Shown: positions 1-11,141 of the stretch, piece by piece
How positions within the stretch are numbered: the first letter of the stretch is position 1
Layout of the letters: each line of letters starts with the position of its first letter
Assembly (NCBI GenBank): GCA_002354735.1
Contig: DEMD01000010.1
Coordinates: forward strand, 361,967 to 425,966
Direction of reading: 5' to 3'
Length of the DNA: 64,000 bases
DNA from: Gammaproteobacteria bacterium UBA2679
Lineage (GTDB): Bacteria > Pseudomonadota > Gammaproteobacteria > Pseudomonadales > Oleiphilaceae
Made by a program: the position numbers and the translations under genes
Notes under the pieces: model-generated
The model's database searches: none
What the model was told of the DNA's origin: nothing
What the model saw: only the letters and a program-made list of their open reading frames with translations

Positions 1-171
1 GGCTGCCTGATCGGTGTGAACAGGCGCGGGGGGCGGGGCATAATGTATAGCCGGCTGTCTCCCATACCCGCGTATGATGCGTACCGACTCTTCGCCTTCC
101 TTTATTTCGATTTCTGAAATATCCGATTGCTCGATGAGCTCGATGATCTTTTTGACTTTCCGGATGTCCAT
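1..171 (-). CDS. accB: Biotin carboxyl carrier protein of acetyl-CoA carboxylase, N-terminal part (cut by window edge)
   Basis: Reading leftwards from an ATG at 171, 57 codons stay open to the window edge. The translation starts [18 protein letters not shown] and continues with an [13 protein letters not shown] stretch, which is the classic AccB N-terminus, followed by the Ala/Pro-rich linker ([10 protein letters not shown]). The biotinyl domain with its MKM lysine lies outside the window. AccB carries biotin between the carboxylase and carboxyltransferase half-reactions that make malonyl-CoA for fatty acid synthesis. It sits 63 bases downstream of aroQ on the same strand, the usual aroQ-accB-accC arrangement. 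Confidence 0.93.
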   Translation of the reverse strand, partial: MDIRKVKKIIELIEQSDISEIEIKEGEESVRIIRGYGRQPAIHYAPPPAPVHTDQAA

Positions 172-234
172 GATTTATTTACCTGAAAGAATGATGTTTC
201 CGGGGCGTGAAGGCATGTCGATGGCGGAACTGGC

Positions 235-732
235 TCACTGCCCCTCACCGCTCGTCTCGTTATCACTCTGATTCCTGCCAAGCCAATGATGGGCAGCATC
301 CAGAGCGAGTATATACCCGTGTGCGCCGAGGCCGCTGATGACGCCGCTAGCGATATCCGAGAAATACGAGTGCCTGCGGAAGGGTTCACGGGCGTGTACG
401 TTGGAGATATGTATCTCGATAAATGGCAATGCCGCCCCCAATAAGGCGTCACGAAGTGCGACGCTGGTATGGGTAAAGGCCGCCGGATTGAACAAGGCGA
501 AAACGATCCCATCCTTCCCGGCGTTATGGATCCTGTCGATGAGCTCGGATTCGGAGTTGCTCTGAAAGTGCTCGAGGCTCAGTTCGAACTCATCGTTGTC
601 TTCATTGAGTTGCGCGGCATGTTCGTCGAGCATGCTGGAAATATCATCGAGGGTGACCGAGCCATAGAGGCCGGGTTCGCGTGAGCCGAGAAGATTGAGG
701 TTCGGACCTTGCAATACAAGAACATTTGCCAT
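235..732 (-). CDS. aroQ: 3-dehydroquinate dehydratase, type II
   Basis: This 165-residue protein begins [20 protein letters not shown], with the type II dehydroquinase signature (GPNLNLLG) and the catalytic-loop region directly after it. Further on are [17 protein letters not shown] and [19 protein letters not shown], which carry the substrate-binding His and the family motif around residues 80-120. It catalyses the third shikimate step, 3-dehydroquinate to 3-dehydroshikimate, as a cytoplasmic dodecamer. I chose the ATG at 732 because the family starts at this motif, although the frame is open further upstream. The C-terminus is about 15 residues longer than usual and polar. accB follows on the same strand, so the two are probably co-transcribed. 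Confidence 0.95.
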   Translation of the reverse strand: MANVLVLQGPNLNLLGSREPGLYGSVTLDDISSMLDEHAAQLNEDNDEFELSLEHFQSNSESELIDRIHNAGKDGIVFALFNPAAFTHTSVALRDALLGAALPFIEIHISNVHAREPFRRHSYFSDIASGVISGLGAHGYILALDAAHHWLGRNQSDNETSGEGQ

Positions 733-952
733 GGAGGGGTCTGCTGCTTGCGCTCTTGTTGTGGGTGAGATGTGAGCAAGTTTGCCGATCTTGTCAGCAC
801 AGTTCAAGCGAAACCGCGCGGTGTGGCTGTTTGGACAAGCCCAAAACCGCCTGCCGGAGGTGGTGAAATCTTTACGCTGATGAAGTAGCCTTGGCAGGCG
901 CAGGCCTCTGGCCCCTGCTGACTCTTCTTCACAGGCTTCACTGGACACAACT

Positions 953-2005
953 ATGCTCAGAAAAACACGTAACTTCCTGGTCGAACGCGGACAGGATATG
1001 GAAGATGCGCTCGGCGGTAGCGCCAGGATAGTCAAGACGCTCCTGGCAGTGCTGCTGATCTATTTTCTGATAGTGATCGTGCTTGGCATCTGGTGGAGTT
1101 CTGAGCCGGATAGTTTCAATGTCACTGAGAACAGCACAGAGCTGACAGAAGCCCAGGGCCATAAGCAGGTTACCGGTTATGTCACCACGGCCACCATGAT
1201 TCGTCTCATGGATACCTTGCTCAACAAGCCAGGTGGATATGTTTCCAACGACGTCCTACCACCTGGGGTGTGGATGGATAACATGTCGAACTGGGAATTT
1301 GGCGTGCTGGTGCAGGTGCGTGATCTCACCAGAGCTCTGAGAAGAGAGATTAGCCGGTCGCAGAGCCAATCTACTGAAGACCGGTCCCTGGTGATTGCCG
1401 AGCCAGCCTTCCACTTCAATAACGACGCTTGGATTCTGCCGTCAACGGAATCGGAGTATGAGAAGGGTATCAAGGCGATGCGCAGCTATCTGCAGCGTCT
1501 TGCCGATCCGAACGACAAACAGGCACAGTTCTACGCGCGGGCAGATAATCTTCAGTCCTGGCTGCAGGATGTGGGCACCCGGCTCGGCAGTCTGTCGCAG
1601 CGTCTCAGTGAAAGTGTCGGCAAGGAGCAGTTCGATATGGATGCCGGGGCCAGGCTCGGCGCGGATGGACTGCCCGAGCAACCGGAAAGTCAGCGCATCA
1701 AGACCAGCTTTACTGAGATCGATGACGTGTTCTATCAGGCTCGCGGCACGGCCTACGCCCTGATCCATCTGCTGAAAGCGGTCGAGAAGGATTTCGAGAG
1801 CATCCTTGGCAGCAAGAACGCACGGGTGAGCCTCGCACAGATCGTGGTCGAGCTCGAGGCCACGCAGGCCACAGTCTGGAGTCCGATGATCCTGAATGGT
1901 GGCGGTTTCGGTGTTTTTGCCAACCACTCGCTGGCGATGGCCTCCTATATTTCACGTGCCAACGCGGCCATCATCGACCTGCGAAACCTGCTGGAGAATG
2001 GTTAG
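953..2005 (+). CDS. DUF2333 family inner-membrane protein
   Basis: This 350-residue protein has one hydrophobic segment at about residues 27-47 ([20 protein letters not shown]). A large soluble, mainly helical domain follows, expected in the periplasm. I recognise the general DUF2333 pattern: a short basic cytoplasmic N-terminus, one anchor, then a domain with conserved Trp and acidic residues. No enzymatic motif is visible and no function is established for the family. It lies 15 bases upstream of waaA on the same strand, so the two are likely co-transcribed, and a cell-envelope role is a reasonable inference from that neighbour. It is divergent from aroQ across a 220-base gap in which I see no further gene. 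Confidence 0.8.
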   Translation: MLRKTRNFLVERGQDMEDALGGSARIVKTLLAVLLIYFLIVIVLGIWWSSEPDSFNVTENSTELTEAQGHKQVTGYVTTATMIRLMDTLLNKPGGYVSNDVLPPGVWMDNMSNWEFGVLVQVRDLTRALRREISRSQSQSTEDRSLVIAEPAFHFNNDAWILPSTESEYEKGIKAMRSYLQRLADPNDKQAQFYARADNLQSWLQDVGTRLGSLSQRLSESVGKEQFDMDAGARLGADGLPEQPESQRIKTSFTEIDDVFYQARGTAYALIHLLKAVEKDFESILGSKNARVSLAQIVVELEATQATVWSPMILNGGGFGVFANHSLAMASYISRANAAIIDLRNLLENG

Positions 2006-2020
2006 GCCAGGCAGGCTTTC

Positions 2021-3397
2021 GTGAGGTCGTCAGGCAAGGCCGGTGGGCGCACGGCCGAAGGCAGGTGGCTGCGACTGGCTTACACCCAGCTATTTCGCCT
2101 GCTCTCACCCTTCATGCTGCTGCGGCTGTGGTGGCGTGGTCGGGCGCAACCTGCCTATCGTTCACGATGGCGGGAGCGCTTCGGCTTTGTAAACCGGCCA
2201 CCTATGCTGCTTGGCGATACGGTGGTCTGGGTGCATGCGGTTTCAGTGGGTGAAACCCAGGCCGCTGAAGTACTTGTCAGAACCCTGCTCGCCGACGACG
2301 CATCACTCGCCATAGTCATGACGACTACTACGCCAACTGGTGCAGCCCAGGTTCGTAAGCTGTTCGATGCCTATCTCGTAAAAGATGGGCAGCCGGGCCG
2401 GCTGTTCCATAGTTACGCACCCTTCGACCTCCCTGGCAGTATCAGGCGCTTCATCAAGGAGACTCAACCCAAAGCCCTGTTGGTGATGGAGACTGAAGTG
2501 TGGCCGAATTGGCTGGCGATATGCCGCGCCTGTGACGTGCCCAGCTACCTCATCAACGCACGGCTCTCAGCGCGCTCCGCCAGAGGTTATGAGCGGGTCC
2601 GAGGACTCGCGGCGCCAGCCTTCCAGACTTTTACCCATATCTGTGCTCAAGCCCAGGCCGACGCCGACCGCTTGGTGGCGCTGGGCGTGCGAGCCGACAG
2701 TCTGTCCGTCACTGGCAGCATCAAGTTCGACCAGTCGATCACACTGGACGACGAGCACCTGCGAGGCCTGGTCGCTGAGGAAATAGCGACCGAGCGCTTC
2801 GTCTGGGTCGCAGCCAGCACGCACGAGGGCGAAGAACAGGTAGTAATAGAGGCGCACGCAGGTCTTCTGAAAACGCATCCCGACGCGCTGCTCATCCTCG
2901 TGCCGCGTCACCCCGACCGCTTTGATCGCGTCGACGATCTGCTCGAGCGAAGCGGGCTGCGTTACATCAGGCGAAGCCTATTGCCAGCTCAGCGAGGTGC
3001 TGTGAAGTCAGTGGACGTGTTGCTGGTCGATAGTATGGGAGAACTATTGTACTTCTACGAGGCTGGTCATCTCGCCTTCGTGGGCGGAAGCCTGGTCGAC
3101 AATGGCGGCCATAACCCGCTGGAGCCGGCTGCATTGGGCAAGGCGGTCATGATGGGGGAGAGCCAGTTCAACTTTGCGGACATTTGCACCCAGTTGAGCG
3201 GTGCTGGGGCGTTGATCACGGTCAGCAGCAAGACGCTACAGACCGCCATCGAGTCATACGCTCAGAATCCGGAGCAGGCTCGACTCACCGGGGAGAAAGG
3301 GCAAGCCTTCGTGGAGAGGAACAGGGGCGCCGTAAAGCGGGTGTACGAGCGTATCCTGCCTGGCCTACGCTCATCATCCCAAGCTACAGCGAGCTGA
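2021..3397 (+). CDS. waaA: 3-deoxy-D-manno-octulosonic acid (Kdo) transferase
   Basis: This is a GT30 glycosyltransferase of 458 residues if it starts at the GTG at 2021. The N-terminus LFRLLSPFMLLRLWWRGRAQPAYRSRW is the membrane-anchor and WaaA hallmark. It is followed by VWVHAVSVGETQAA (catalytic Glu in VGE), TTTPTGAAQ, a VMETEVWPN motif near residue 155, RHPDRF, and the C-terminal FVGGSLVDNGGHNPLEPA nucleotide-sugar motif. It transfers Kdo from CMP-Kdo to lipid IVA at the cytoplasmic face of the inner membrane. The first 15 or so residues are atypical, so the real start could be slightly downstream. Its 3' end overlaps the convergent tolC gene by 14 bases. Confidence 0.94.
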   Translation: MRSSGKAGGRTAEGRWLRLAYTQLFRLLSPFMLLRLWWRGRAQPAYRSRWRERFGFVNRPPMLLGDTVVWVHAVSVGETQAAEVLVRTLLADDASLAIVMTTTTPTGAAQVRKLFDAYLVKDGQPGRLFHSYAPFDLPGSIRRFIKETQPKALLVMETEVWPNWLAICRACDVPSYLINARLSARSARGYERVRGLAAPAFQTFTHICAQAQADADRLVALGVRADSLSVTGSIKFDQSITLDDEHLRGLVAEEIATERFVWVAASTHEGEEQVVIEAHAGLLKTHPDALLILVPRHPDRFDRVDDLLERSGLRYIRRSLLPAQRGAVKSVDVLLVDSMGELLYFYEAGHLAFVGGSLVDNGGHNPLEPAALGKAVMMGESQFNFADICTQLSGAGALITVSSKTLQTAIESYAQNPEQARLTGEKGQAFVERNRGAVKRVYERILPGLRSSSQATAS

Positions 3398-4829
3398 TCT
3401 GCACCGGTCGATTCAGCCATTGATTCAGCTGCATGATATCGTCTTCGCCAAGCTTGCCTGCGGCTCGCAGCAGAGATAGCGAATTGATGATGTAGTCATA
3501 CCTGGCATTCGCAAAATCTGACAAGGCCTGATAATACGCGCTCTCTGCCTGTAGCACCTCGACCACATTCCTGGTGCCCACGTCATAACCCGCACGCGTC
3601 GCTTCGAGAGCACTCTCGCTGGATATGATCTGCTGCTGGCGGGCCTGTATCGCTTCTACGTTGGTGCGAAGGTTGCGGTAGAGGCTGCGAACCTGCAGTC
3701 GGACGTTACGCCGCACTGTACTGCCAATCTCTTCTGCCTGAATGTGTTGATAGTGCGCCTGGCGAATGCCTGCCCGGGCGCCACCGCCGAGATACAGCGG
3801 CAGGTTCAGGTTGAGGCCTACCACGCCCTGCGTCACTTCTGTGTCGATTGGACTCTGGCCGGCGAACTGGGAATAGCCGTAGGACGCTGTGGCATTGATC
3901 GTAGGGTAGAGATCAGCTTTGCGCGCTTTGAGCAGTTCTGCTGCGGCATCGACCGAAAGCGCCGCCGCGAGCAGCTCGGGATTGTTGGCATAGGCCAGGG
4001 CCTCCCATTCGCTTACCGGCACCTTGGTGGGGTCCAGAATCGGATAGTCTTCAGCGAGCACGTTGATTTCTTCCACCGACAGACCGGTGAGCCGCTCAAG
4101 GTCTTCCAGCGCGATATCCAGCTGGCCTTCAGCGTTGATGCGCTCGACCTTGCCAGCATCGAATATGGCTCTCGACTCCTGGACCTCAGTGATGGCAATC
4201 AAACCGACGTCAAAGCGCTCTCTCGCCTGTTCCCATTGGCGCTCGAAGGCTGCTTCGGCACGGCGCGAAGTGCTCAGTTCATCAATCGCCCGGAGCACGT
4301 TGAAATAGGCCTGGGCCGAGCTGAAGGTCAAGGTCAATACCGCTTGACGGTATTCCTGTTCAGCTCTCGAGCTACTCTTGCGAGCCGCCTCGAGCTCGTT
4401 GTAAGCCGAAGCATCGTAGAGTACCTGACTCACCGAAACGCCTGCACTATAGGTCTTGTAACTGTCGTCACCTGTCCGCCCCGCGCCCTGTGCAACGACG
4501 GGATCGCCACCCGGAACCACAGTCGTCGGCTGCACCGTGCCATCGGCGTCCACTGACTGATCGGTATAGTCGGCGCCCGCTGTTGCACCAAGCTGGGGCA
4601 GGAGCCGCGCTCGGCTTCGATTGACGTCTTCTGATATGACCTGTCGCCCTGCCTGAGCCGCTGCAAGCTCAGAATCATATTGCAACGCTTTCTCGTAGGC
4701 GGTGTTGAGGCCAATAGCCGATGCCAGCGGAGACAGCGCGCAGATGAGCAGACTGGCTCCGGCTACGAGCAGGGCCTGTCGATGTCGTGGGCGCACGGCG
4801 GAAAGTGGTGTGTTCTCGTTCAGACGCAT
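3384..4829 (-). CDS. tolC: TolC family outer-membrane channel protein
   Basis: This 481-residue protein starts at the ATG at 4829, preceded by AAGGAACA. The N-terminal signal peptide is basic (RPRHRQ) and then hydrophobic (ALLVAGASLLICALSPLASA), with the mature protein beginning near IGLNTAYEKALQYDSELAAAQA. The two halves show the TolC internal repeat: long helices rich in Ala/Glu/Arg and short beta segments such as LNLNLPLYLGGGARAGIRQA. The second half ends with SYYQALSDFANARYDYIINSLSLLRAAGKL, a strong TolC match. It forms the trimeric outer-membrane exit duct for RND efflux pumps and type I secretion. It is divergent from thiC and convergent with waaA. Confidence 0.93.
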   Translation of the reverse strand: MRLNENTPLSAVRPRHRQALLVAGASLLICALSPLASAIGLNTAYEKALQYDSELAAAQAGRQVISEDVNRSRARLLPQLGATAGADYTDQSVDADGTVQPTTVVPGGDPVVAQGAGRTGDDSYKTYSAGVSVSQVLYDASAYNELEAARKSSSRAEQEYRQAVLTLTFSSAQAYFNVLRAIDELSTSRRAEAAFERQWEQARERFDVGLIAITEVQESRAIFDAGKVERINAEGQLDIALEDLERLTGLSVEEINVLAEDYPILDPTKVPVSEWEALAYANNPELLAAALSVDAAAELLKARKADLYPTINATASYGYSQFAGQSPIDTEVTQGVVGLNLNLPLYLGGGARAGIRQAHYQHIQAEEIGSTVRRNVRLQVRSLYRNLRTNVEAIQARQQQIISSESALEATRAGYDVGTRNVVEVLQAESAYYQALSDFANARYDYIINSLSLLRAAGKLGEDDIMQLNQWLNRPVQISSL

Positions 4830-5019
4830 TGTTTGTTCCTTGACGGCGAGCTTGAGGTATCTGCGGAAGAGACCTGCTTGAAGCTTGATTGCAGGCCGTA
4901 CTATACGCTGTAAGTTTTGCCGGCGCGAGTGCTGCCAGGCAGCCGAAATCAGCTTAATAAGGCGCCAAAGACATGGCGAATTCTGTCCAGAGTATATACA
5001 TTGGGCTGGCACCTGCTAA

Positions 5020-6996
<1,977 letters not shown>

Positions 6997-6997
6997 C

Positions 6998-7672
6998 GTG
7001 AAAGCTGAATCCTTCGGTTACGAAGACGTACAGATTCTCGACAACGAGTTGAGCTACGATGGCTTTTTCAGGATCCGCAGCCTGCGTCTGAGGCACAGGT
7101 TATTGACGGATGAAGCCGGCGCCACGAAGGATGGTTCACCGGCTCCGGCCGGGGGCGCGTGGAGCGAAGTCATTCGGCGGGAGTGCTTCGTGCGCGACCA
7201 GGTCGCTGTGCTGCTGCCATATCATGTCGAGAGTGACTCGGTTGTGCTGAATGAAGAGTTTCGCATCGGTGCTTGTCTGCAGTCAGGCGCGGCGGCGCAG
7301 TATGTTGGATCGCCCTGGCTACTTGAAATTGTCGCCGGTATCTGCGAAAAGGGCGAAGACCCTGCAGCGTCGGCGCGACGTGAAGCCTTCGAAGAAGCTG
7401 GACTGAAAATTGGGCGAATGGTGCCAATTCACCAGTATTTGCCGAGTCCGGGTGGCAGTAACGAGTTCGTTAACCTTTACTGCGGACTACTGGAAGATAT
7501 GCCGGTGGCCGGAGTTTTCGGTATGGGTAGCGAAGCAGAGAACATTCGCACACGGGTCCTGCCTCGGAAAGAGGCGATGGACCTGCTCGCAAAAGGACGC
7601 ATCAGAAACGCGGCCACAATCATTGCGTTGCAATGGCTCTCGCTGAATCTGAGCCAGTTCAAGGGATCATGA
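6998..7672 (+). CDS. nudF: ADP-ribose pyrophosphatase (Nudix hydrolase)
   Basis: This 224-residue protein uses a GTG start at 6998, one base after the thiC stop. That start gives VKAESFGYEDVQILDNELSYDGFFRI, which aligns with the NudF N-terminus. The Nudix box is intact: GICEKGEDPAASARREAFEEAGL at about residues 125-147, preceded by the family-typical WLLEIVAG. The ending NAATIIALQWLSLN is also NudF-like. It hydrolyses ADP-ribose to AMP and ribose-5-phosphate and clears reactive ADP-ribose in the cytoplasm. The thiC-nudF-yqiB-cpdA-yqiA order is conserved in pseudomonads and related groups, and tight spacing suggests co-transcription with at least yqiB. Confidence 0.93.
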   Translation: MKAESFGYEDVQILDNELSYDGFFRIRSLRLRHRLLTDEAGATKDGSPAPAGGAWSEVIRRECFVRDQVAVLLPYHVESDSVVLNEEFRIGACLQSGAAAQYVGSPWLLEIVAGICEKGEDPAASARREAFEEAGLKIGRMVPIHQYLPSPGGSNEFVNLYCGLLEDMPVAGVFGMGSEAENIRTRVLPRKEAMDLLAKGRIRNAATIIALQWLSLNLSQFKGS

Positions 7673-7705
7673 ACACTTATTCTCACAGGCAAAACCCGAG
7701 AGGAC

Positions 7706-8173
7706 GTGTTGAAGAAACGCTATACACCTGACATCGCTGAGCTAGGCGCAACCTGTGAGGCGAATTATCTTCGTCTCAGCAAGCTGCGGCCTGCCGAACT
7801 GGATTCGGTGGATACGCTTCATTACGAGCTATTCGCCGAGGGACACTACCTCGGCGTCATCAAGCTCAGCCTCACCGAGCGCAGCCGTTATACCGACACG
7901 ATACTGCTCGAACAGACGCATGCGGCCGGGCGCTGGCTGAACGATCCGCACATGCTCGTTCGAATCTATCACGATGCCTCTATGGCCGAGGTCATTTCCG
8001 CGCAGGGGCACCTACGCATTGATGGCTTCAACGACTATCCTAATGACAACATGCACTTGCCGGATGAAAAGTCACAGCTGAACAAGTTTCTCGCTGAGTG
8101 GCTCTCGATCTGCCTGCGTTACGGGCATCGCAAGAACTCGCTCGATGATCAAGCGAATGTCTGGTGTAGCTGA
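7706..8173 (+). CDS. yqiB: DUF1249 (YqiB-type) protein
   Basis: This 155-residue protein starts at a GTG at 7706 behind a good GAGAGGA ribosome-binding sequence. It reads VLKKRYTPDIAELGATCEANYLRL and contains VRIYHDASMAEVISAQGH and YPNDNMHLPDEKSQLNKFLAEWL, hallmarks of the DUF1249/YqiB family. The protein is soluble, and I see no signal peptide or catalytic motif. The function is unknown. The gene is almost always found between nudF and cpdA in gammaproteobacteria, as here. The 120-base gap before cpdA contains AT-rich sequence (TTGACTATAATC near 8227) that could hold a promoter for the downstream genes. Confidence 0.88.
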   Translation: MLKKRYTPDIAELGATCEANYLRLSKLRPAELDSVDTLHYELFAEGHYLGVIKLSLTERSRYTDTILLEQTHAAGRWLNDPHMLVRIYHDASMAEVISAQGHLRIDGFNDYPNDNMHLPDEKSQLNKFLAEWLSICLRYGHRKNSLDDQANVWCS

Positions 8174-8293
8174 CTGTCGACCAGGCCACAGCCTGGGACC
8201 GGCGGTGTTCCTGTTTGCGCGGGACCTTGACTATAATCAAACGGCAATGATATGCATTACCCATGCGCCCATTCACGGAAACCATAATCTGCC

Positions 8294-9163
8294 ATGACGC
8301 TCGAGACGCGTCCGGACGAGGGCAACACCCAGCCGGACCAGACCATCAGCGATAGTCATTCGTCCACTGTGACGGCGAAGCCTCTGCGTATCGTGCAGAT
8401 CAGCGACCCACACCTGTGTGAAACTCACGAGGGCACGCTGCTTGGCCTGAAAACCCATGACAGCCTGGATGCCGTGCTGGCACTGGTTGATGAGGAGGTG
8501 TCAAAGCCTGATCTCATCATTGCTACAGGTGACATCACCCAGGATCGAAGTCGCGAAGCCTACGCGGATTTCTGTCAGCAGATTGCCCGCTTCGGCTGCC
8601 CGGTCGTGTGGATTCCGGGTAATCACGACGATGCTGATATGATGGCTGAAGTCGCGCCTTTTCCGGAGTTGCAAAGCAAGACCTTCGTGCTCGGCGACTG
8701 GAAGTTCATCTTCCTCAATACCGCTGTTCCAGGCAAGGTGCATGGTCGTCTGGCGGCTGAAGAGCTGCAGCTGCTGCAGTCAGAGCTCGATAACGCGGTT
8801 CAGCCAAATATCGCTGTTTGCCTCCACCATCACCCCATCAGCATCAGAAGTCGCTGGCTCGACAAGATTGGGCTCAGAAATGCTGACGACTTTTTTGAAG
8901 TAACAGATCGCTGCGATCGTATTCGTGCCATCGTCTGGGGCCACATTCATCAGGAAATCGACGAACTGCGCAACAATGTCAGGATGCTGGCCTCGCCATC
9001 GACCTGTGTGCAGTTCAAACCTGAGTCTGGCAGCTTTGCAGTCGGCGAGCAGGCGCCTGGCTATCGCTGGTTCGATCTCTTTGCCGACGGTCGTATTGAG
9101 ACCCGTGTCGAACGTGCAGACCACATTGAGTTTATCGTCGACATGAATAGCAAGGGCTACTGA
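8294..9163 (+). CDS. cpdA: 3',5'-cyclic-AMP phosphodiesterase
   Basis: This 289-residue metallophosphoesterase has the complete class III phosphodiesterase metal-ligand set: ISDPHLC (DxH), ATGDITQD (GD), PGNHDD (GNH), LHHHPI and WGHIHQ (GHxH). It resembles E. coli CpdA, which degrades cAMP and so damps CRP signalling. The first 30 residues (TLETRPDEGNTQPDQTISDS) are polar, poorly structured and longer than usual, so translation could begin a little downstream. It sits directly upstream of yqiA with a 7-base gap, as in other gammaproteobacteria. Confidence 0.92.
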   Translation: MTLETRPDEGNTQPDQTISDSHSSTVTAKPLRIVQISDPHLCETHEGTLLGLKTHDSLDAVLALVDEEVSKPDLIIATGDITQDRSREAYADFCQQIARFGCPVVWIPGNHDDADMMAEVAPFPELQSKTFVLGDWKFIFLNTAVPGKVHGRLAAEELQLLQSELDNAVQPNIAVCLHHHPISIRSRWLDKIGLRNADDFFEVTDRCDRIRAIVWGHIHQEIDELRNNVRMLASPSTCVQFKPESGSFAVGEQAPGYRWFDLFADGRIETRVERADHIEFIVDMNSKGY

Positions 9164-9170
9164 GCGCCTC

Positions 9171-9758
9171 ATGCACTGGCTGTATCTGCATGGCTTTCTC
9201 AGCAGTGCAAAATCTGCCAAGGCCCAGTCTCTGGCGCATTGGCTCGCGGCTAATCACAGTGATGTGAAATTCGGCGCGCCAACCTTACCCTTCAATCCTC
9301 TGACTGTTGTAGGAATCATCGAAGCGCTCGTTGCAGATGCCGCTGACACCTCCCAACCTGTCACCGGCCTGATCGGCAGCTCTCTCGGTGGCTTCTATGC
9401 CCGCCTGATAAGCGCAAGAACCGGCTTGCCAGCTGTGCTGATCAACCCTGCGCTAAGGCCGGACCTGTTATTCGAGAACTATCTCGGCGAGCAGACGAAC
9501 CCTTATACCGGTGAAACCTACGACCTTCAGACTGCAGACTTGAGGGTACTCCGCGACATGGTCGTGCAGAATGATCCAAGCCCACGCCGGCTCTTCCTGT
9601 TGATCCAGATGAACGACGAAACGCTCGACTCGGCGCAGACTGTCGTTGATCTGCGGGAGAGTCCTGCCTGGATACAATCCGGTGGGAGTCACCGCTTTGA
9701 TGACTTCGAACGTACCTTTCCCGCAATCAGGGCTTTTCTAAGCTCGGGTACGTGCTAG
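9171..9758 (+). CDS. yqiA: YqiA-type esterase (alpha/beta hydrolase)
   Basis: This 195-residue protein begins [19 protein letters not shown], a typical YqiA start whose HGF loop is the oxyanion-hole element. The nucleophile elbow is [11 protein letters not shown] (GxSxG, about residues 65-75). The catalytic His is expected in the GGSHRFDDF motif near residue 178, followed by the usual short C-terminus. YqiA proteins cleave palmitoyl-CoA and short p-nitrophenyl esters in vitro, but their physiological substrate is unknown. In most relatives parE follows directly. Here gcvH does, and this is a break in the conserved order. Confidence 0.9.
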   Translation: MHWLYLHGFLSSAKSAKAQSLAHWLAANHSDVKFGAPTLPFNPLTVVGIIEALVADAADTSQPVTGLIGSSLGGFYARLISARTGLPAVLINPALRPDLLFENYLGEQTNPYTGETYDLQTADLRVLRDMVVQNDPSPRRLFLLIQMNDETLDSAQTVVDLRESPAWIQSGGSHRFDDFERTFPAIRAFLSSGTC

Positions 9759-9790
9759 AATCCCGCGCCATTTCAAGAGGAGATTGTACA

Positions 9791-10183
9791 GTGTCTGACC
9801 TGCCTTCCGACCTGCGCTACGCGGCGACCCACGAATGGGCACAACTGGACGACGATGGTGTCACCATCATCGTCGGCATAACCGATCATGCGCAAAAGGC
9901 GCTCGGTGACATTACTTACATCGAACTACCCGAACTTGGCGCTGATCTGATTGCGGGCCAGGAAGCTGGTGTGGTTGAGTCAGTGAAAGCTGCTTCCGAT
10001 ATCTATGCGCCGATCAGCGGGATGGTCACGGCTATCAACGAAGAGTTGCTCGAGAGCCCTGAGCTGGTCAATGAAGACCCTTATGGCAGTGGGTGGTTTT
10101 TCAAGATGCAGCTGCAGGACCCTTCCGACCTCGATTCGCTGCTCGATAGCGAGGGCTACGAGGCAGCAATCGAAGCGGAATAG
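9791..10183 (+). CDS. gcvH: Glycine cleavage system H protein
   Basis: This 130-residue protein uses a GTG at 9791 preceded by AAGAGGAG at 9775-9782. It starts [18 protein letters not shown], matching GcvH, whose usual length is 125-130. The lipoylation site is the Lys in [18 protein letters not shown], near residue 65. The protein shuttles the aminomethyl group between the P, T and L proteins of glycine cleavage through its lipoamide arm. No gcvT or gcvP is present in the window, so this is either a stand-alone copy or one separated from its partners. It is convergent with the HDOD gene, 20 bases away. Confidence 0.95.
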   Translation: MSDLPSDLRYAATHEWAQLDDDGVTIIVGITDHAQKALGDITYIELPELGADLIAGQEAGVVESVKAASDIYAPISGMVTAINEELLESPELVNEDPYGSGWFFKMQLQDPSDLDSLLDSEGYEAAIEAE

Positions 10184-10203
10184 GGTGCAGGCAGCGGGAA
10201 GCT

Positions 10204-11079
10204 TCAGAGCAGACCGCTGTCGCCCAGGCTGTCGATCATTTCATCCAGGTCGTAACTGCTCAGGCCGAGCAGCTCAAGGACGGCCTCATGTATCCTGTCC
10301 CATTCGTGGTCTTCAGACTGGTTGCCCAGTTTCTGGTAGTTGCCCGCAAGATGCTCGGCGGTCTTGAGTATGGCCGTCAGTGCCTTGCGCTGATGCGGAC
10401 CTGAGTCTTCCGTGAAGTACTCTGTATCCACCCGGTGATGCTCGGCAATGATCTGGCAGAGCTCCGGCGGGAGGTTCCAGGCACGGGCGGTGTAGTAGCC
10501 CACCACAGCGTGGTTGGTCTGGATCTGCTCGTTTTCCCATTCGGTGATGCGCTTGTCCGGGTCGGCATAAGACCGGATCTGCAGATCCTTGTAATTTGGG
10601 TAGCGCAGCATCATCAATGGTATGCCACAGTTATGAAACAGGCCAAGCAGATAGGCCTCGTCAGGCGAGTGGTAGCCGACCTTGCGGGCGATAGACGCGG
10701 CAATGGAGGCGACGTCGCTGGTTGTGTCCCAGAATTTGGTCAGCTCCGTGATCTGGGCGTCGGACATCGAGCCCTTGATGGAGATGCCGTTAACGATATT
10801 CACAACCGAAGTCAGTCCAAGCAGCGCTACTGCCTGCTCAATTGACGTAATATGGCTCTTTATGCCATAAAACGGTGAGTTGACCACCTTCAAAATCGTT
10901 CCGGCAAGTCCGACGTCCCGACGAATGAGCCGAGCAATTTGCGTGATATCAGGATTGGGCATGATCTGCTCCATCTGGATATCGACAAGGATCTGTGGTT
11001 GAGGGGGAATCTTGATGCCCTGCAGAACCTTTCCGATCTGCTCTGGACTCATCTCTATGGTCATATGCCCGATACGCAT
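10204..11079 (-). CDS. HDOD domain protein (putative signalling protein)
   Basis: This 291-residue protein is almost entirely one HDOD domain. Supporting stretches are IKIPPQPQILVDIQMEQIMPNP, IARLIRRDVGLAGTILKVVNSPFYG, SIEQAVALLGLTSVVNIVNG and LFHNCGIPLMMLRYP, and near residue 200 AEHHRVDTEYF. HDOD proteins resemble HD phosphodiesterases but usually lack the metal-binding HD pair and act in regulation or stress signalling. I see no additional receiver, GGDEF or EAL domain. The start could be the ATG at 11079 or the in-frame ATG 15 bases downstream. The gene is convergent with gcvH and divergent from the RlmI-type gene. Confidence 0.85.
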   Translation of the reverse strand: MRIGHMTIEMSPEQIGKVLQGIKIPPQPQILVDIQMEQIMPNPDITQIARLIRRDVGLAGTILKVVNSPFYGIKSHITSIEQAVALLGLTSVVNIVNGISIKGSMSDAQITELTKFWDTTSDVASIAASIARKVGYHSPDEAYLLGLFHNCGIPLMMLRYPNYKDLQIRSYADPDKRITEWENEQIQTNHAVVGYYTARAWNLPPELCQIIAEHHRVDTEYFTEDSGPHQRKALTAILKTAEHLAGNYQKLGNQSEDHEWDRIHEAVLELLGLSSYDLDEMIDSLGDSGLL

Positions 11080-11141
11080 GTGTCATTTTCACAGGAGCAA
11101 CCGGAACGACTGCTCCTTCCAAGCCAATAGTGTAGCCCGTG

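Noticed and set aside
3744-4556. Long open frame (270 codons) on the plus strand opposite tolC
   Set aside because: It lies entirely antisense to a confidently identified TolC gene, and its translation has no recognisable domain; GC-rich coding sequence commonly leaves such open antisense frames.
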